DNA of 33,376 nucleotides from Chrysochromulina tobinii. Taxonomy: Eukaryota > Haptophyta > Prymnesiales > Chrysochromulinaceae. The DNA is taken from assembly GCA_001275005.1 (NCBI GenBank), contig JWZX01003200.1:1-33376 (forward strand), written 5' to 3'. Both the position numbers and the translations under genes were made by a program. The notes under the pieces are model-generated. The model did no database searches and was not told where the DNA came from. It saw nothing but the letters and a program-made list of their open reading frames with translations. Below are positions 25,338 through 33,376 of this stretch, one piece after another. Every line of letters starts with the position of its first letter. The stretch's first letter is position 1.

Positions 25338-27338
25338 ATGTCTTCGGCCTACTTGCGAGGCGTCACCTGGGCCGAGCAGACGCTCACGCCGCTCGCCGAG
25401 CGTATCATAGCAACGATCGAGGACCCGCCCGAGCAACCGCTCGCGCCAAAGACGCCGGCGCGCGACCTGGAATCGGAGCTCCTGCAGGGCGGCCACAGCA
25501 CGCTACGGAGCTGCGCCGGGAGTGCGACAAGGACCCCAGCGTCTTCATCGGCGCCGGCTGAATTTGTGACGAAGGCGGAGGCGCAGCAGCTCCGTGCCGA
25601 CTGCGATGCCCTCTTGCAGCAGCGCGAGCGGCTCCGTGCGCAGCTGATCGTGGAGCAGGAGCGGCGTGAGCGCGCCGAGGCAGAGCTGGTCGCGGTCGGC
25701 GCGCAGTGGCTGGGCACGGAGACCCAGGATGCGTTGCGCCAGCGCGCCGAGCTCGAGAAGAAGCGCGAGCTGCAGCTCGCGCGCACCGCCATCCAGCGAG
25801 AGGCGGACCAGCGCGTGGCGAAGCTCGAGGCTGAGCGTACGATGCTTCTCGAGAAGCTGGGCGAGAAGGCGCCGAGCGCGGCGCAGCTGCGCATGCAGCT
25901 GCGCGCGGCCCTCCAGCAGGAGCTCGAGCAGGCGCAACGCGAGGCGCGTGAGGCAGTGCGCGCACATCTCAATGCATCCTATGAGGAAAGATCGCGGCTC
26001 CGCACGGCGCTGTCCACGGCGGAAGCGATGCATCGGCTCGAGGTCGAGGCGCTGCGTGCGTCGCTCCGCAAGGCCTCGGAGCTCATGCAGGAGCAATATG
26101 ACAAGGGTTTCGTCATGGGGCTCAAGGAGGCGGCCTCCGCACTCGCGCCCGCGATCGCGCCCACGACGGCTTCCGCCACGTCGGCAGCTCGAGTGGAGCA
26201 TATGCCCACGACGGCGTCCGCCACGTCGGCCGCTCGAGAGGAGCATGCGGCGGCAGCTGCGCCGTCAGCGCCCACGACGGCACCCGTCATGACCTTGACC
26301 ATTGCCCTCGTTGGGTGCATCAACGGGGTTGGGGTTGGCCTGGATGCAAGCAACCTCGTCAACATGCTTGCAGAGGGCTCCCCGGCGGCGGCTTCGGAGC
26401 TTCGGATGGGTGATAAGGTCATTCTTTGGAACGGTGTGGCCATGATTGATCCGGTGTGTGGGCGCCAACGCAAGCTCAAGGAGGTGGTCGTGCGCAGCGA
26501 TACGCACACTCTGGTTGTGGAGCGAGCTGGCGCCGCCGCCCAGTCAGACACAGCGTCTGCCAGCCAGGGGGGGATGGCGGCGGCGGCGGCAGTGGACAAG
26601 GCGGAGTACCGCCGCATGAAGGAAGCGCTCGTCGAGAGGCTTGAGGCGGAGCGTGCTGAGAAGGCTAGGCAGGCGCAGAAGGCTAGGCAGGCTGTGAAGG
26701 CTATGGAGGATGACGAGGGCGCAGGAAAGGCGTTGGAGGATGAGCGCGTGGCTGATCTCGGAGATGATCTCGGAGGAAAGGCGTTGGAGGATGAGCGCGC
26801 GGCTGATCTCGGAGATGATCTCGGAGGAAAGGCGTTGGAGGATGAGCGCGCGGCTGATCTCGGAGATGATCTCGGAGGAAAGGCGTTGGAGGATGAGCGC
26901 GCGGCCGTGTGCGATGAGAAGCGGGCTTGTCAGGGCGCGCACATCGCTATGCCCCCCCCGCCCCCACCCCCCCCAACCCAGGGCGAGCCACCTCCGGGCG
27001 AGGTACGCGCCGTTCCGGGCGAGCACCGCCGTTCCGAACGAGCCGAGGCGCGCAGCAGCAGCAGCAGCAGCAGCAGCAGTTGCCTGGCGAAGGGCATGGT
27101 AGCGCCACCGGAGGTCGATGGGGCAGGCGAGCTCGATCTGGGCGATGAGGCCAGCGAGCTTGCTGAGGAAGATGAAGAGCTCGATCTCGGCGATAATCTC
27201 TGCCCTATACACCAGGGCGAGGCGGAGGCTGAGGCAGCCCCGCCCCCGGTGCCCACTGCACCACCGCAGGGAGCGCTGCTCACCGGCTTAAAGGTGCGGG
27301 CCGCAGGCGCAGCGCCGCAGTCAAGCACCGTGTCGTAG
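25338..27338 (+). CDS. Coiled-coil / PDZ-domain protein with 17-residue repeats
   Basis: From the ATG at 25338 the product is 666 residues. Order: a short N-terminus; a long Arg/Glu/Leu/Ala coiled coil (about residues 75-260, for example RERLRAQLIVEQERRERAE); Thr/Ser/Ala repeats (PTTASATSAAR twice); a PDZ-like domain (about 315-395) with GVGVGLDASNLVNMLAEGSP and LRMGDKVILWNGV; a second Lys/Arg/Glu coiled coil; three and a half copies of GKALEDERAADLGDDLG; a proline run; a serine run from (AGC)n; and an acidic tail. It looks like a scaffold or cytoskeleton-associated protein; the PDZ partner is unknown. CGCTTTTGCAG just before the ATG resembles a splice acceptor, so an earlier exon is possible. 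Confidence 0.72.
   Translation: MSSAYLRGVTWAEQTLTPLAERIIATIEDPPEQPLAPKTPARDLESELLQGGHSTLRSCAGSATRTPASSSAPAEFVTKAEAQQLRADCDALLQQRERLRAQLIVEQERRERAEAELVAVGAQWLGTETQDALRQRAELEKKRELQLARTAIQREADQRVAKLEAERTMLLEKLGEKAPSAAQLRMQLRAALQQELEQAQREAREAVRAHLNASYEERSRLRTALSTAEAMHRLEVEALRASLRKASELMQEQYDKGFVMGLKEAASALAPAIAPTTASATSAARVEHMPTTASATSAAREEHAAAAAPSAPTTAPVMTLTIALVGCINGVGVGLDASNLVNMLAEGSPAAASELRMGDKVILWNGVAMIDPVCGRQRKLKEVVVRSDTHTLVVERAGAAAQSDTASASQGGMAAAAAVDKAEYRRMKEALVERLEAERAEKARQAQKARQAVKAMEDDEGAGKALEDERVADLGDDLGGKALEDERAADLGDDLGGKALEDERAADLGDDLGGKALEDERAAVCDEKRACQGAHIAMPPPPPPPPTQGEPPPGEVRAVPGEHRRSERAEARSSSSSSSSSCLAKGMVAPPEVDGAGELDLGDEASELAEEDEELDLGDNLCPIHQGEAEAEAAPPPVPTAPPQGALLTGLKVRAAGAAPQSSTVS
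26724..26908 (+). repeat. 51-bp in-frame tandem repeat (3.6 copies)
   Basis: Units begin at 26724, 26775 and 26826, with a partial fourth from 26877. Each encodes GKALEDERAADLGDDLG; the first has Val for one Ala. The copies are nearly identical at DNA level, which points to recent expansion. Confidence 0.95.
27052..27079 (+). repeat. (GCA)n microsatellite encoding poly-Ser
   Basis: About nine GCA/AGC triplets in a row encode a serine run in the PDZ protein. Length variation is likely. Confidence 0.9.
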
Positions 27339-27896
27339 GCCCGGCCGAATCGTACGGGCGCCGTGTTCCGAGGTTCTCGTTTATCGACACACGCCACGCT
27401 CGCCGCACGCTCGCCAGTGTCCAGAGTCCCGGGTGACCCACGTCGGCCACGAGCACGACCCAAAGCGCGAAGCAAGTGTGACGTCGCTCGTCATCGCGGA
27501 TAACATTTTTCGCAATAAACGCACGTTCGACCGAAGTTTAACGTGTGACGCGACGAGCCCAGTGTCGTGTCTAGCTCGTAGCTCTAGCTGCGCGTCGGTG
27601 TGCTTACTAACGGATATACGGTATCTAGCCTGTACCGGGCGTCTAAAGACGAGGTGGGTCAACTTCGCGCGCCGCCTCGCCTTCGCTTGTATCGTGGCCT
27701 AACGCGCGCCTGTGCGCCGTGCACGCGTTCCTAACATACCTCCGGTTCCCGGGGCACCCCTTGCGGTACCGCCGGTCCCGATCCTATCAAAAGACATGCA
27801 TTCGATAATTGTCGGCGCTGATAGATCGACCGCTCTGAGTGCAGCCGCACCAGCTCACTCGCCCACGGCCTTTTGCCTCACTTGCGTCCTCGGTCT
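27339..27896. other. Convergent 3' spacer (558 bp)
   Basis: It lies between the end of the PDZ protein (plus) and the end of the CS-cyclophilin (minus). AATAAA at 27514-27519, followed by CGC as at 12066, is a candidate poly(A) signal for the plus-strand gene. Short open frames exist but none looks protein-like, and I saw no tRNA-like sequence. Confidence 0.5.
27514..27519 (+). terminator. Candidate poly(A) signal AATAAA of the PDZ gene
   Basis: The hexamer lies 176 bp after the stop at 27338 and shares AATAAACGC with the signal after the ARM-TIR gene. Motif-based only. Confidence 0.35.
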
Positions 27897-29090
27897 TCAC
27901 TTGTCCAGCACGCCGCATGCCGTGATGGTGACCGGCTTGCTGGGCTTCCCCGCCGAATCGCCGAGCGCCTCGATGCGCTTGACAATCTCCATCCCCGAGG
28001 TCACCTCGCCGAAGACGACGTGCTTGCCGTCCAACCAGGGCGTCTCCGCCACCGTGATGAAGAATTGGGAGCCGTTTGTATCGGGACCCGAGTTCGCCAT
28101 CGAAAGCAGCCCTGCCTTCTCGTGCTTGATGCCAAAGTTCTCGTCAGCAAAGGTGCGCCCATAGATGGACTCGCCGCCTGTCCCATCCGCGTTGGTGAAG
28201 TCGCCGCCCTGCAGCATGAAGCCCGGGATGATGCGGTGGAAGGTGCTCCCAGCGAGCTTGAGCGGCTTGCCCGCCTTGCCGACTCCCTTCTCGCCCGTGC
28301 ACAGCGCGCGAAAGTTGTCCGCCGTCCTGGGCACCTGGTTGCCGTGCAGCCCGAGCTCCATCAAGGGCAATCAAGGATAATCCAGGGAGATCCAGGGAGA
28401 TCGCACCTGGTTGCCGTACAGCCCGAGCTCCATCAAGGGCAATCAAGGATAATCCAGGGAGATCCAGGGAGATCGCACCTGGTTGCCGTACAGCCCGAGC
28501 TCCATCAAGGGCAATCAAGGATAATCCAGGGAGATCCAGGGAGATCGCACCTGGTTGCCGTACAGCCCGAGCTCGACCCGTCCGGCCGCCTCGCCGTCGA
28601 TCGCGAGGTCCAAGTACGTCCTGACGGTGACGGTGGTGTCGGGCGGCGTGTACTGGGAGCGCAGCAGGTACTCCCAGCGCCCAAAGTCCTTTTTGACCAG
28701 CTCAAGCACCACGCATCGCCCTTTCTCCTCCACGTTGTCAATCTCCCAGAATGCCTCCTCGGAGAGCACGCGGCCCCAGAGCGCCTCGCCGTCGATCGGC
28801 AGCGCAGCACCCTTGACGCCCAGCGTCAGCACGCCGCGCGCAAGGCTAAATACCACGTCCTTTGAGTCCACGTCGGACGCGATCGGCATCGTCACAATGC
28901 ACTTGTCGTCCTTGTCGTCGTAGGAGAACGATGGTGGCGCAGCCGCTGCGCCGCCGCTCAATGCGAGCACCGCCGCTCGATGACGGGTGGACACCGCCGA
29001 CAATCGAGTGGCTGACAAAGAGCGATGCGTCAGCAGTGCCGCGCTGACCGACTGCAGAAGGAGCAGGCCGACGAGCGACGACGTCATCAT
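27897..29090 (-). CDS. CS-domain / cyclophilin (peptidyl-prolyl isomerase) fusion, two exons
   Basis: Exons 29090-28551 and 28334-27897 give 325 residues. [18 protein letters not shown] is a signal peptide, followed by an S/T/R-rich stretch ([20 protein letters not shown]), a plausible bipartite plastid leader. Residues about 50-144 form a CS (p23/NudC-like) chaperone-binding domain ([22 protein letters not shown]). From about 151 on is a complete cyclophilin: [31 protein letters not shown] with the catalytic Arg/Phe/Gln, GSQFFIT, and [14 protein letters not shown] with the binding Trp and His. It should isomerise prolyl bonds during protein folding, probably in the plastid or secretory route. 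Removing exactly 216 nt gives [16 protein letters not shown], a normal cyclophilin junction. Alternative: separate short proteins, unlikely given the intact junction. Confidence 0.87.
28332..28574 (-). repeat. 72-bp tandem repeat spanning an exon-intron-exon junction
   Basis: Full units start at 28332, 28404 and 28476, and a final 27-bp partial copy covers 28548-28574. Each unit is a 27-bp exon-like part (encoding ELGLYGNQV on the minus strand) plus 45 bp of intronic sequence with an internal TCCAGGGAGA doublet. The copy in the downstream exon differs by one base (His for Tyr). Read through, each unit has an in-frame TGA. Confidence 0.97.
28335..28550 (-). other. Cyclophilin intron made of three 72-bp tandem units
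   Basis: The 216-bp intron (donor GTGCGA, acceptor AACCAG) is exactly three tandem 72-bp units long. Each unit carries the exonic segment ending in AACCAG followed by GTG, so donor and acceptor are copies of one another, and any unit boundary could serve for splicing with the same mRNA result. Confidence 0.8.
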
Positions 29091-29791
29091 GAGCCAAATC
29101 AAGTTGGAAGACGACGCGTGTACCCGGTAAAAAGACACCCGCGGGGGGAGCCGGGACACACACGGGACACGCAGACGCACAAAGGCACACGGACCGCACA
29201 GACGAACCTCACAACCATCCAAACCCACCAACAACGCGCAACCCTCACGTCCGCGCGACGAACGAGGCCGCGGCCGACTCAAGAGCCGCAGGCCCGGAGT
29301 CGACCGCCCCCCGCGGCCGACTCAGAAGAGGCCACCCCCAGCGAACCCGACCCTGCCTCCACCCGCACCCAGAGCGCCTCCCCGCGCCTGCTACCGTTCA
29401 CGAACGCACAAGACAAATACACCAGGAAAAAAGCAGGGACCTGCGGTATATGTCGGACCGGTGCCGGTCTTGATCGTGTTCTCCCCTCCGTTTTTCCCGG
29501 TGTGGGGAAGAAGTCAAGTCAAGTCTATACATAAACAACAGACAACCATACGGAAGCCTATCGAATGTGCTCCGGAAGCCAGCAGGGGAGGACGGGAGTC
29601 GATGGAGATGGCGGAGGGAGATCCATCTAGAGGTGACACGTCATAAATTTGACTTGACTTGACTTGACTTGGGGAAGAACGCGGTCGTTATCGGGTCTGC
29701 AACGCAAAACGGTATTTCAGCGGGCGAGAGACCGTCACGCAAAAAGCACGCACCTCTCTGTGCATCAACACGGGCGCGCCGGCTTCCGACG
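29091..29791. other. Divergent 700-bp region between CS-cyclophilin and ABC transporter
   Basis: The region has no convincing coding frame. It is C/A-rich on its left (29140-29450) and contains the 158-bp MITE-like element. A weak relative of the shared promoter motif (CACGCACCTCTCTG, about 29747) lies some 35 bp before the ABC transporter ATG. Confidence 0.5.
29513..29670. mobile_element. MITE-like 158-bp insertion with 9-bp target duplication
   Basis: GGGGAAGAA at 29504-29512 is repeated exactly at 29671-29679. The 158 bp between them begin GTCAAGTCAAGTC and end with four copies of GACTT, so the termini are inverted complements of at least 13 bp. The interior is comparatively AT-rich and non-coding. 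A 9-bp direct repeat with inverted ends fits a small non-autonomous DNA transposon, for example Mutator-like; the low complexity of the ends calls for caution. Confidence 0.55.
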
Positions 29792-32700
29792 ATGTCCAAG
29801 GCAAAGTCCACTCCGGATGCCCCGGCGGAGAAACCCCCCAGGGGTTCCTTCGCCATGCTGCTCCAATTTGCGACTTGGTCCGACTGCCTACTCATGTCGC
29901 TCGCGGGGGTGATGCAGTTCGGCGTTGGCGTCGTGATGATCTTGCCGCTGATATTCTTCCAGGATTTCTTTGATACTGCGGGCAACTCGCAGTCGACTGG
30001 CATGGCCATCGACATGAAACAGGTCTCGTATGTCTGCCAATGGTTGGTCTACCTCTCCCTCATCATGATGGTGCTCTTCTTCTTCGCCTTCCTGCTCAGC
30101 GGCTTTCCGGCGATCAACCAGAAGGCGGAGTGGAAGAAGCGCGTGATCAAGTCCATCCTCCGGCAGGACATCGGCTGGTTCGACGTGTCGCACCCCGAGG
30201 AGCTGGCGTCCAAGATGAGCGAGGGCATCACCCGCGTCTACAAGGCGGTAGACTCCCCCTCGTACATGGTCTTTCAGGGCATTGGCATGGGCCTGGGCGG
30301 CTTTGTGTTCGGCTTCATCAAGGATTGGTACGTGGCGATCTGCACGTTCGCCGTCGTGCCGCTGCTCGTCGTCTTCTTCGGGCTCTTCCTCTGCACCCTC
30401 TGGCGAAGCTCCAAGGTGACCGCTGCGGCATACAACGGAGCCAACGGCCTCGCGACCGAGGCGCTCTTCTCAATGCGGACGATCGCATCGTTGTCCATTG
30501 AAAAGGACTTCGCGACCCGCTACAAGCAGAGGCTGACGGCCGCGGCGGTCGCGCAGGCGGGGGTGGCTCCTCTCAAAGGCTTTACCGGCGGTCTCGCTCA
30601 GGCGAGTTTCATGCTCCTTCTCATGGTGGGCTTCCTTTCCGGAGGCTTTCTTGTGGCCGACGAGATGGATCGCTCTTCGTACGCTTACTCGGTGACCCAG
30701 ACCTTCTACCCCTTCCCGGGCGCGAACGCGACGATGGTCGAGATCGGCTACTGCGCGGACGACAAGAATACCCCAGCGGAAGTGCTAGGCCTCGGCGGTC
30801 AGCCTTGCCCTGCTCCCTACCAGTCGCTCCAGATGAACTGCTTGCTCATGGGGTTCGTCGGATCGATGGGCGACTCGAGCGTCTTCCCGGGCTCGAACAT
30901 GAGCTTCGTCAACGCCCTTGGGCACACGACGATCGACGAATTCGAGGCGGAAGCGCAGCGCATGGCTCCCGAGGACTTTAAAGCCAAGTTTCGTGCCGAC
31001 GGTCGCCCACTCACGATGGGTTGCTACGCCTCTGGTGCGGCGATCATTATCGTAGTCTTTGCCATCATGAACGGCGGACAGGGCTTCGGCAACTTGCTCG
31101 ACCCGGCTTCCAAGGTTGGTGTGGGGCTGGGAGCCGCCGCCAACCTGCACCAAATCTTGGCGCGTAAGTCGGCAGTCGACCCCTTCTCGGAGGACGGCGA
31201 GCGGCCCGACGGCGTGACCGGCGACATCGAGATCCGCGACGTGGTCTTCGCGTACCCGTCGGCCATCGAGCATCTGGTGTGCAAGGGGTACTCCCTGCGC
31301 ATCAGCGCCGGGCAGACGGTGGCGCTGTGCGGCGCGTCGGGCTCGGGCAAGTCGACGATCATCCAGCTGCTCGAGCGTTTCTACGACCCGCAATCGGGCG
31401 CGCTTCTGCTCGACGGGCGCGACATCAAGACGCTCAACGTGCGCTGGCTGCGCTCGAAGCTGGGTCTCGTCGGGCAAGAGCCCGTGCTGTTCCAGGGCAG
31501 CGTCGCGACGAACATTGCATACGGCAAGACCGATGCGACCCGCGAGGAGATCGAGGCGGCCGCGCGCATGGCGAACGCGCACGATTTCATCATGAAGAAC
31601 CTCAACGACGGATACGACACTGACGTCGGCCTGCGCGGCGGCAAGCTGTCTGGCGGCCAGAAGCAGCGTGTGGCGATCGCCCGTGCGATTGTGAAGAAGC
31701 CGGCGGTGCTGCTGCTCGACGAGGCGACGTCGGCGCTGGATAACGAGAGCGAGCGGATAGTGCAGGCGGCGCTGGACGAGATCATGTCGAAGCAGAAGCG
31801 CACGACGATCGTGATCGCACACCGGCTGAGCACGATTCGCAACGCAGACAAGATCGCTGTGGTGAGCGAGGGCAAGGTGGTCGAGGAGGGCACTTACGAT
31901 GAGCTACTCAAGCTGGACGGGGGCCTCTTTCACAAGCTTGCTCAGCGTCAGCAGGAGATGGGCGCCAAAGACATGAAAACCATGGACGCCGCACGTGCCG
32001 CTGCTTCCAGCAACCCACTCGTCGGTTTGACCGCGCTCCCCTCGCACACGGCATCCGCTGTCAAGGACCGCAAGGGGCGTACCTCGAAGGAGAGGCGTAA
32101 CTCGAAGGAAATGGTGACAGCCACCGCCGAGGAAAGCACGACAGAGGCGTCGATGGCAGAAGGCATTGAGGTTGGCTCTCCGATGCCTGTTGGCATGACG
32201 AAGGCTGTGGAGAAGAACAACTACATCAGCCAAGTGCTCCGCCTACAGACGGGCTCGCTCTGGGCGCTCGGGTTGGGGTGCCTCTTTGCAATGGGCACGG
32301 GCGCCTCGCCCCTCGTCGGCTTCTACTACATTGTCGACTTTTTCGGCGCGCTCTTTCAGCTCTCCGGCGCCTTGATCCGCGCCGAGGTCGCTCGTGTCTC
32401 GATCACCATCCTGATCATCTGCGCGATCATGGTGATTTGCTTCACACTCGACAGCGGCTTCTTCGGTCTCGCCGCGGCGCGACTCACGGCCACGCTTCGC
32501 CGACACGCCTTCGATGCCTTCCTCCGGCAAGACATCGGCTTCTTCGACCTCGACTCCAACTCGGCCGGTGACCTCACGTCTTTCTTGGCAGAGAAGGTGA
32601 CTCTGATGGAATCACTCACGGGTGGCTCGGCGCAGGCCATCGTTCGGGTCCTCGCGTCGCTCGTGTCGATGCTCGTGCTCGTCTTCTGGTTTGGGCCATG

Positions 32701-33376
32701 GCAGCTCGCTCTCTTCCTCTTTGGCGCCGTGCCGGTGATCATGTGCGTCATGGGCGTCATGATTACCGTCCTGGCAGGGGACGAAATCAAGGCGCAGAAG
32801 GGACAGGAGGTCAAGTCCGCCCACCACGTGGCCGAACGCTCGGCAGGTAAGCTGCTCAGTGAGGTGGTGCTCTCGATCCGCACAGTCGCCTCCTTCAACG
32901 CAGAGGAGCGCTTCTACAATGAGTTTGTCGTCGGAGTCGACCGAATTCGCGCCCTCGAGGCGCCAAACCAGATCAAGATCGCTTTGGCCATGGCCTGCTC
33001 CATTCCGATGATGATGTACGTCTTTGCAGCCATGTACTACTACCTGGGCTACCTCATCTCCCAGGGCGACACCACTTTCGAGAAGGGCATGCTGCCCCTG
33101 TTCGCGATGATGGGCGTCCTGATGCCTGTCATCGCGGCCGCCACCGGCGTCAGTGACATCAACCAGGCCAAGAACGCGGCGAAGCGCTACTTTGAATCCG
33201 TCAACCGCAAGACGCTCATCCGACCCCTTCTCGGAGGACGGCGAGCGACCCGACGGCGTGACCGGCGACATCGAGATCCGCGACGTGTTCTTCGCGTACC
33301 CGTCGGCCATCGAGCATCTGGTGTGCAAGGGGTACTCCCTGCGCATCAGCGCCGGGCAGACGGTGGCGCTGTGCGG
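29792..33376 (+). CDS. ABCB/MDR-type full ABC transporter, cut at the right edge, frame break at 33221
   Basis: The ATG at 29792 opens 1,143 codons to 33220 with no stop. TMD1 has several membrane helices; NBD1 is complete: A-loop FAYPSAIEH, Walker A GASGSGKST (about 514), Q-loop LVGQEPVLF, signature LSGGQKQRVAIARA (about 618), Walker B VLLLDEATSALD, H-loop IAHRLST. A charged linker (about 715-800) leads to TMD2 (LRQDIGFFDLDSNSAGDLTS, through about 1130) and the start of NBD2. It should couple ATP hydrolysis to export of lipids or hydrophobic compounds, in the plasma or an organelle membrane. Between the predicted TM5 and TM6 lies an unusual Cys-containing loop of about 110 residues. At 33221 one extra C shifts the frame exactly where a copy of the NBD1 sequence begins; without it the product continues as DPFSEDGERPDG. 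The last part lies beyond the window. Confidence 0.85.
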   Translation, partial: MSKAKSTPDAPAEKPPRGSFAMLLQFATWSDCLLMSLAGVMQFGVGVVMILPLIFFQDFFDTAGNSQSTGMAIDMKQVSYVCQWLVYLSLIMMVLFFFAFLLSGFPAINQKAEWKKRVIKSILRQDIGWFDVSHPEELASKMSEGITRVYKAVDSPSYMVFQGIGMGLGGFVFGFIKDWYVAICTFAVVPLLVVFFGLFLCTLWRSSKVTAAAYNGANGLATEALFSMRTIASLSIEKDFATRYKQRLTAAAVAQAGVAPLKGFTGGLAQASFMLLLMVGFLSGGFLVADEMDRSSYAYSVTQTFYPFPGANATMVEIGYCADDKNTPAEVLGLGGQPCPAPYQSLQMNCLLMGFVGSMGDSSVFPGSNMSFVNALGHTTIDEFEAEAQRMAPEDFKAKFRADGRPLTMGCYASGAAIIIVVFAIMNGGQGFGNLLDPASKVGVGLGAAANLHQILARKSAVDPFSEDGERPDGVTGDIEIRDVVFAYPSAIEHLVCKGYSLRISAGQTVALCGASGSGKSTIIQLLERFYDPQSGALLLDGRDIKTLNVRWLRSKLGLVGQEPVLFQGSVATNIAYGKTDATREEIEAAARMANAHDFIMKNLNDGYDTDVGLRGGKLSGGQKQRVAIARAIVKKPAVLLLDEATSALDNESERIVQAALDEIMSKQKRTTIVIAHRLSTIRNADKIAVVSEGKVVEEGTYDELLKLDGGLFHKLAQRQQEMGAKDMKTMDAARAAASSNPLVGLTALPSHTASAVKDRKGRTSKERRNSKEMVTATAEESTTEASMAEGIEVGSPMPVGMTKAVEKNNYISQVLRLQTGSLWALGLGCLFAMGTGASPLVGFYYIVDFFGALFQLSGALIRAEVARVSITILIICAIMVICFTLDSGFFGLAAARLTATLRRHAFDAFLRQDIGFFDLDSNSAGDLTSFLAEKVTLMESLTGGSAQAIVRVLASLVSMLVLVFWFGPWQLALFLFGAVPVIMCVMGVMITVLAGDEIKAQKGQEVKSAHHVAERSAGKLLSEVVLSIRTVASFNAEERFYNEFVVGVDRIRALEAPNQIKIALAMACSIPMMMYVFAAMYYYLGYLISQGDTTFEKGMLPLFAMMGVLMPVIAAATGVSDINQAKNAAKRYFESVNRKTLIRPLLGGRRATRRRDRRHRDPRRVLRVPVGHRASGVQGVLPAHQRRADGGAVR
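31177..31332 (+). repeat. 156-bp block at the start of NBD1
   Basis: From CGACCCCTTCTCGG onward this sequence matches 33221-33376 at an offset of 2,044 bp with only two substitutions seen (Arg codon CGG/CGA, and GTC/TTC, Val/Phe). Independent half-transporter domains would normally be far more diverged at synonymous sites. Confidence 0.95.
33221..33376 (+). repeat. 156-bp block at the start of NBD2, cut by the window end
   Basis: Second copy of the NBD1 block. The match starts exactly at the base that breaks the reading frame, so the homogenised tract is joined one base out of register with the preceding TMD2 coding sequence. The match runs to the last base of the window. Confidence 0.95.

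Noticed and set aside
28332-28574. Regular repeats as a CRISPR-like array
   Set aside because: Units are contiguous tandem copies without unique spacers, and they sit at a eukaryotic exon-intron junction.
33221-33376. Intron to explain the ABC transporter frame break
   Set aside because: No GT-AG pair at the break; one extra base explains it and the sequence continues as normal NBD coding.
1-33376. tRNA, rRNA or prokaryotic operon features
   Set aside because: No tRNA-like T-loop or cloverleaf was noticed by eye, no ribosome-binding-site spacing, and several genes have introns. A covariance search was not possible.

Overview
The window is nuclear DNA from a GC-rich, intron-bearing eukaryotic microorganism, most likely an alga with a secondary plastid; a haptophyte or related chromist is my best guess. 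The evidence is GT-AG introns of roughly 100-220 bp that restore reading frame exactly, large multidomain proteins (ARM-TIR, R3H-methyltransferase, CS-cyclophilin, ABCB), no operon or ribosome-binding-site structure, and three proteins with a hydrophobic signal followed by an S/T/R-rich segment, as in bipartite plastid leaders. Taxon and product names come from reading motifs; no database search was possible.

Layout: the left edge (1-53, minus) holds the start of an unidentified gene. A five-exon giant gene (578-11796, plus) encodes about 3,581 residues: long ARM/HEAT-type arrays, a TIR domain, a further helical region, a second TIR domain and a C-terminal HET-like domain. After a repeat-bearing spacer, a secreted EGF-like/methyltransferase protein (minus, 12927-13991) and a GT8-type glycosyltransferase (plus, 14401-16092) diverge from a shared upstream region. 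Next come a two-exon DEAD-box helicase (16355-18287) and, 129 bp on, an R3H/methyltransferase protein (18417-19997). A PC-esterase/TBL-like protein (minus, 20422-21438) diverges from a small probable plastid membrane protein (21797-22517). A tail-anchored Trp-rich protein (minus, 22731-23267) diverges from a secreted-type alpha/beta hydrolase with a Cys-rich insert (23601-25046). A coiled-coil/PDZ protein (25338-27338) and a CS-cyclophilin fusion (minus, 27897-29090) converge. A 158-bp MITE-like insertion lies in the 700-bp divergent region before an ABCB-type transporter (29792 to the right edge).

The genes do not form one pathway. Domains suggest an NAD+-consuming or signalling immune/cell-death-type protein, surface or secretory glycan chemistry, plastid RNA and protein housekeeping, and membrane export.

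The recurring theme is local DNA duplication inside genes. The giant gene carries a 769-bp block copied at about 99% identity. The cyclophilin intron is exactly three 72-bp tandem units, each carrying the splice site, which looks like an intron created by tandem duplication. The ABC transporter has a 156-bp near-identical NBD1/NBD2 block whose left edge coincides with a frame break. The PDZ protein has 51-bp tandem repeats, and the helicase intron holds a 10-bp minisatellite.
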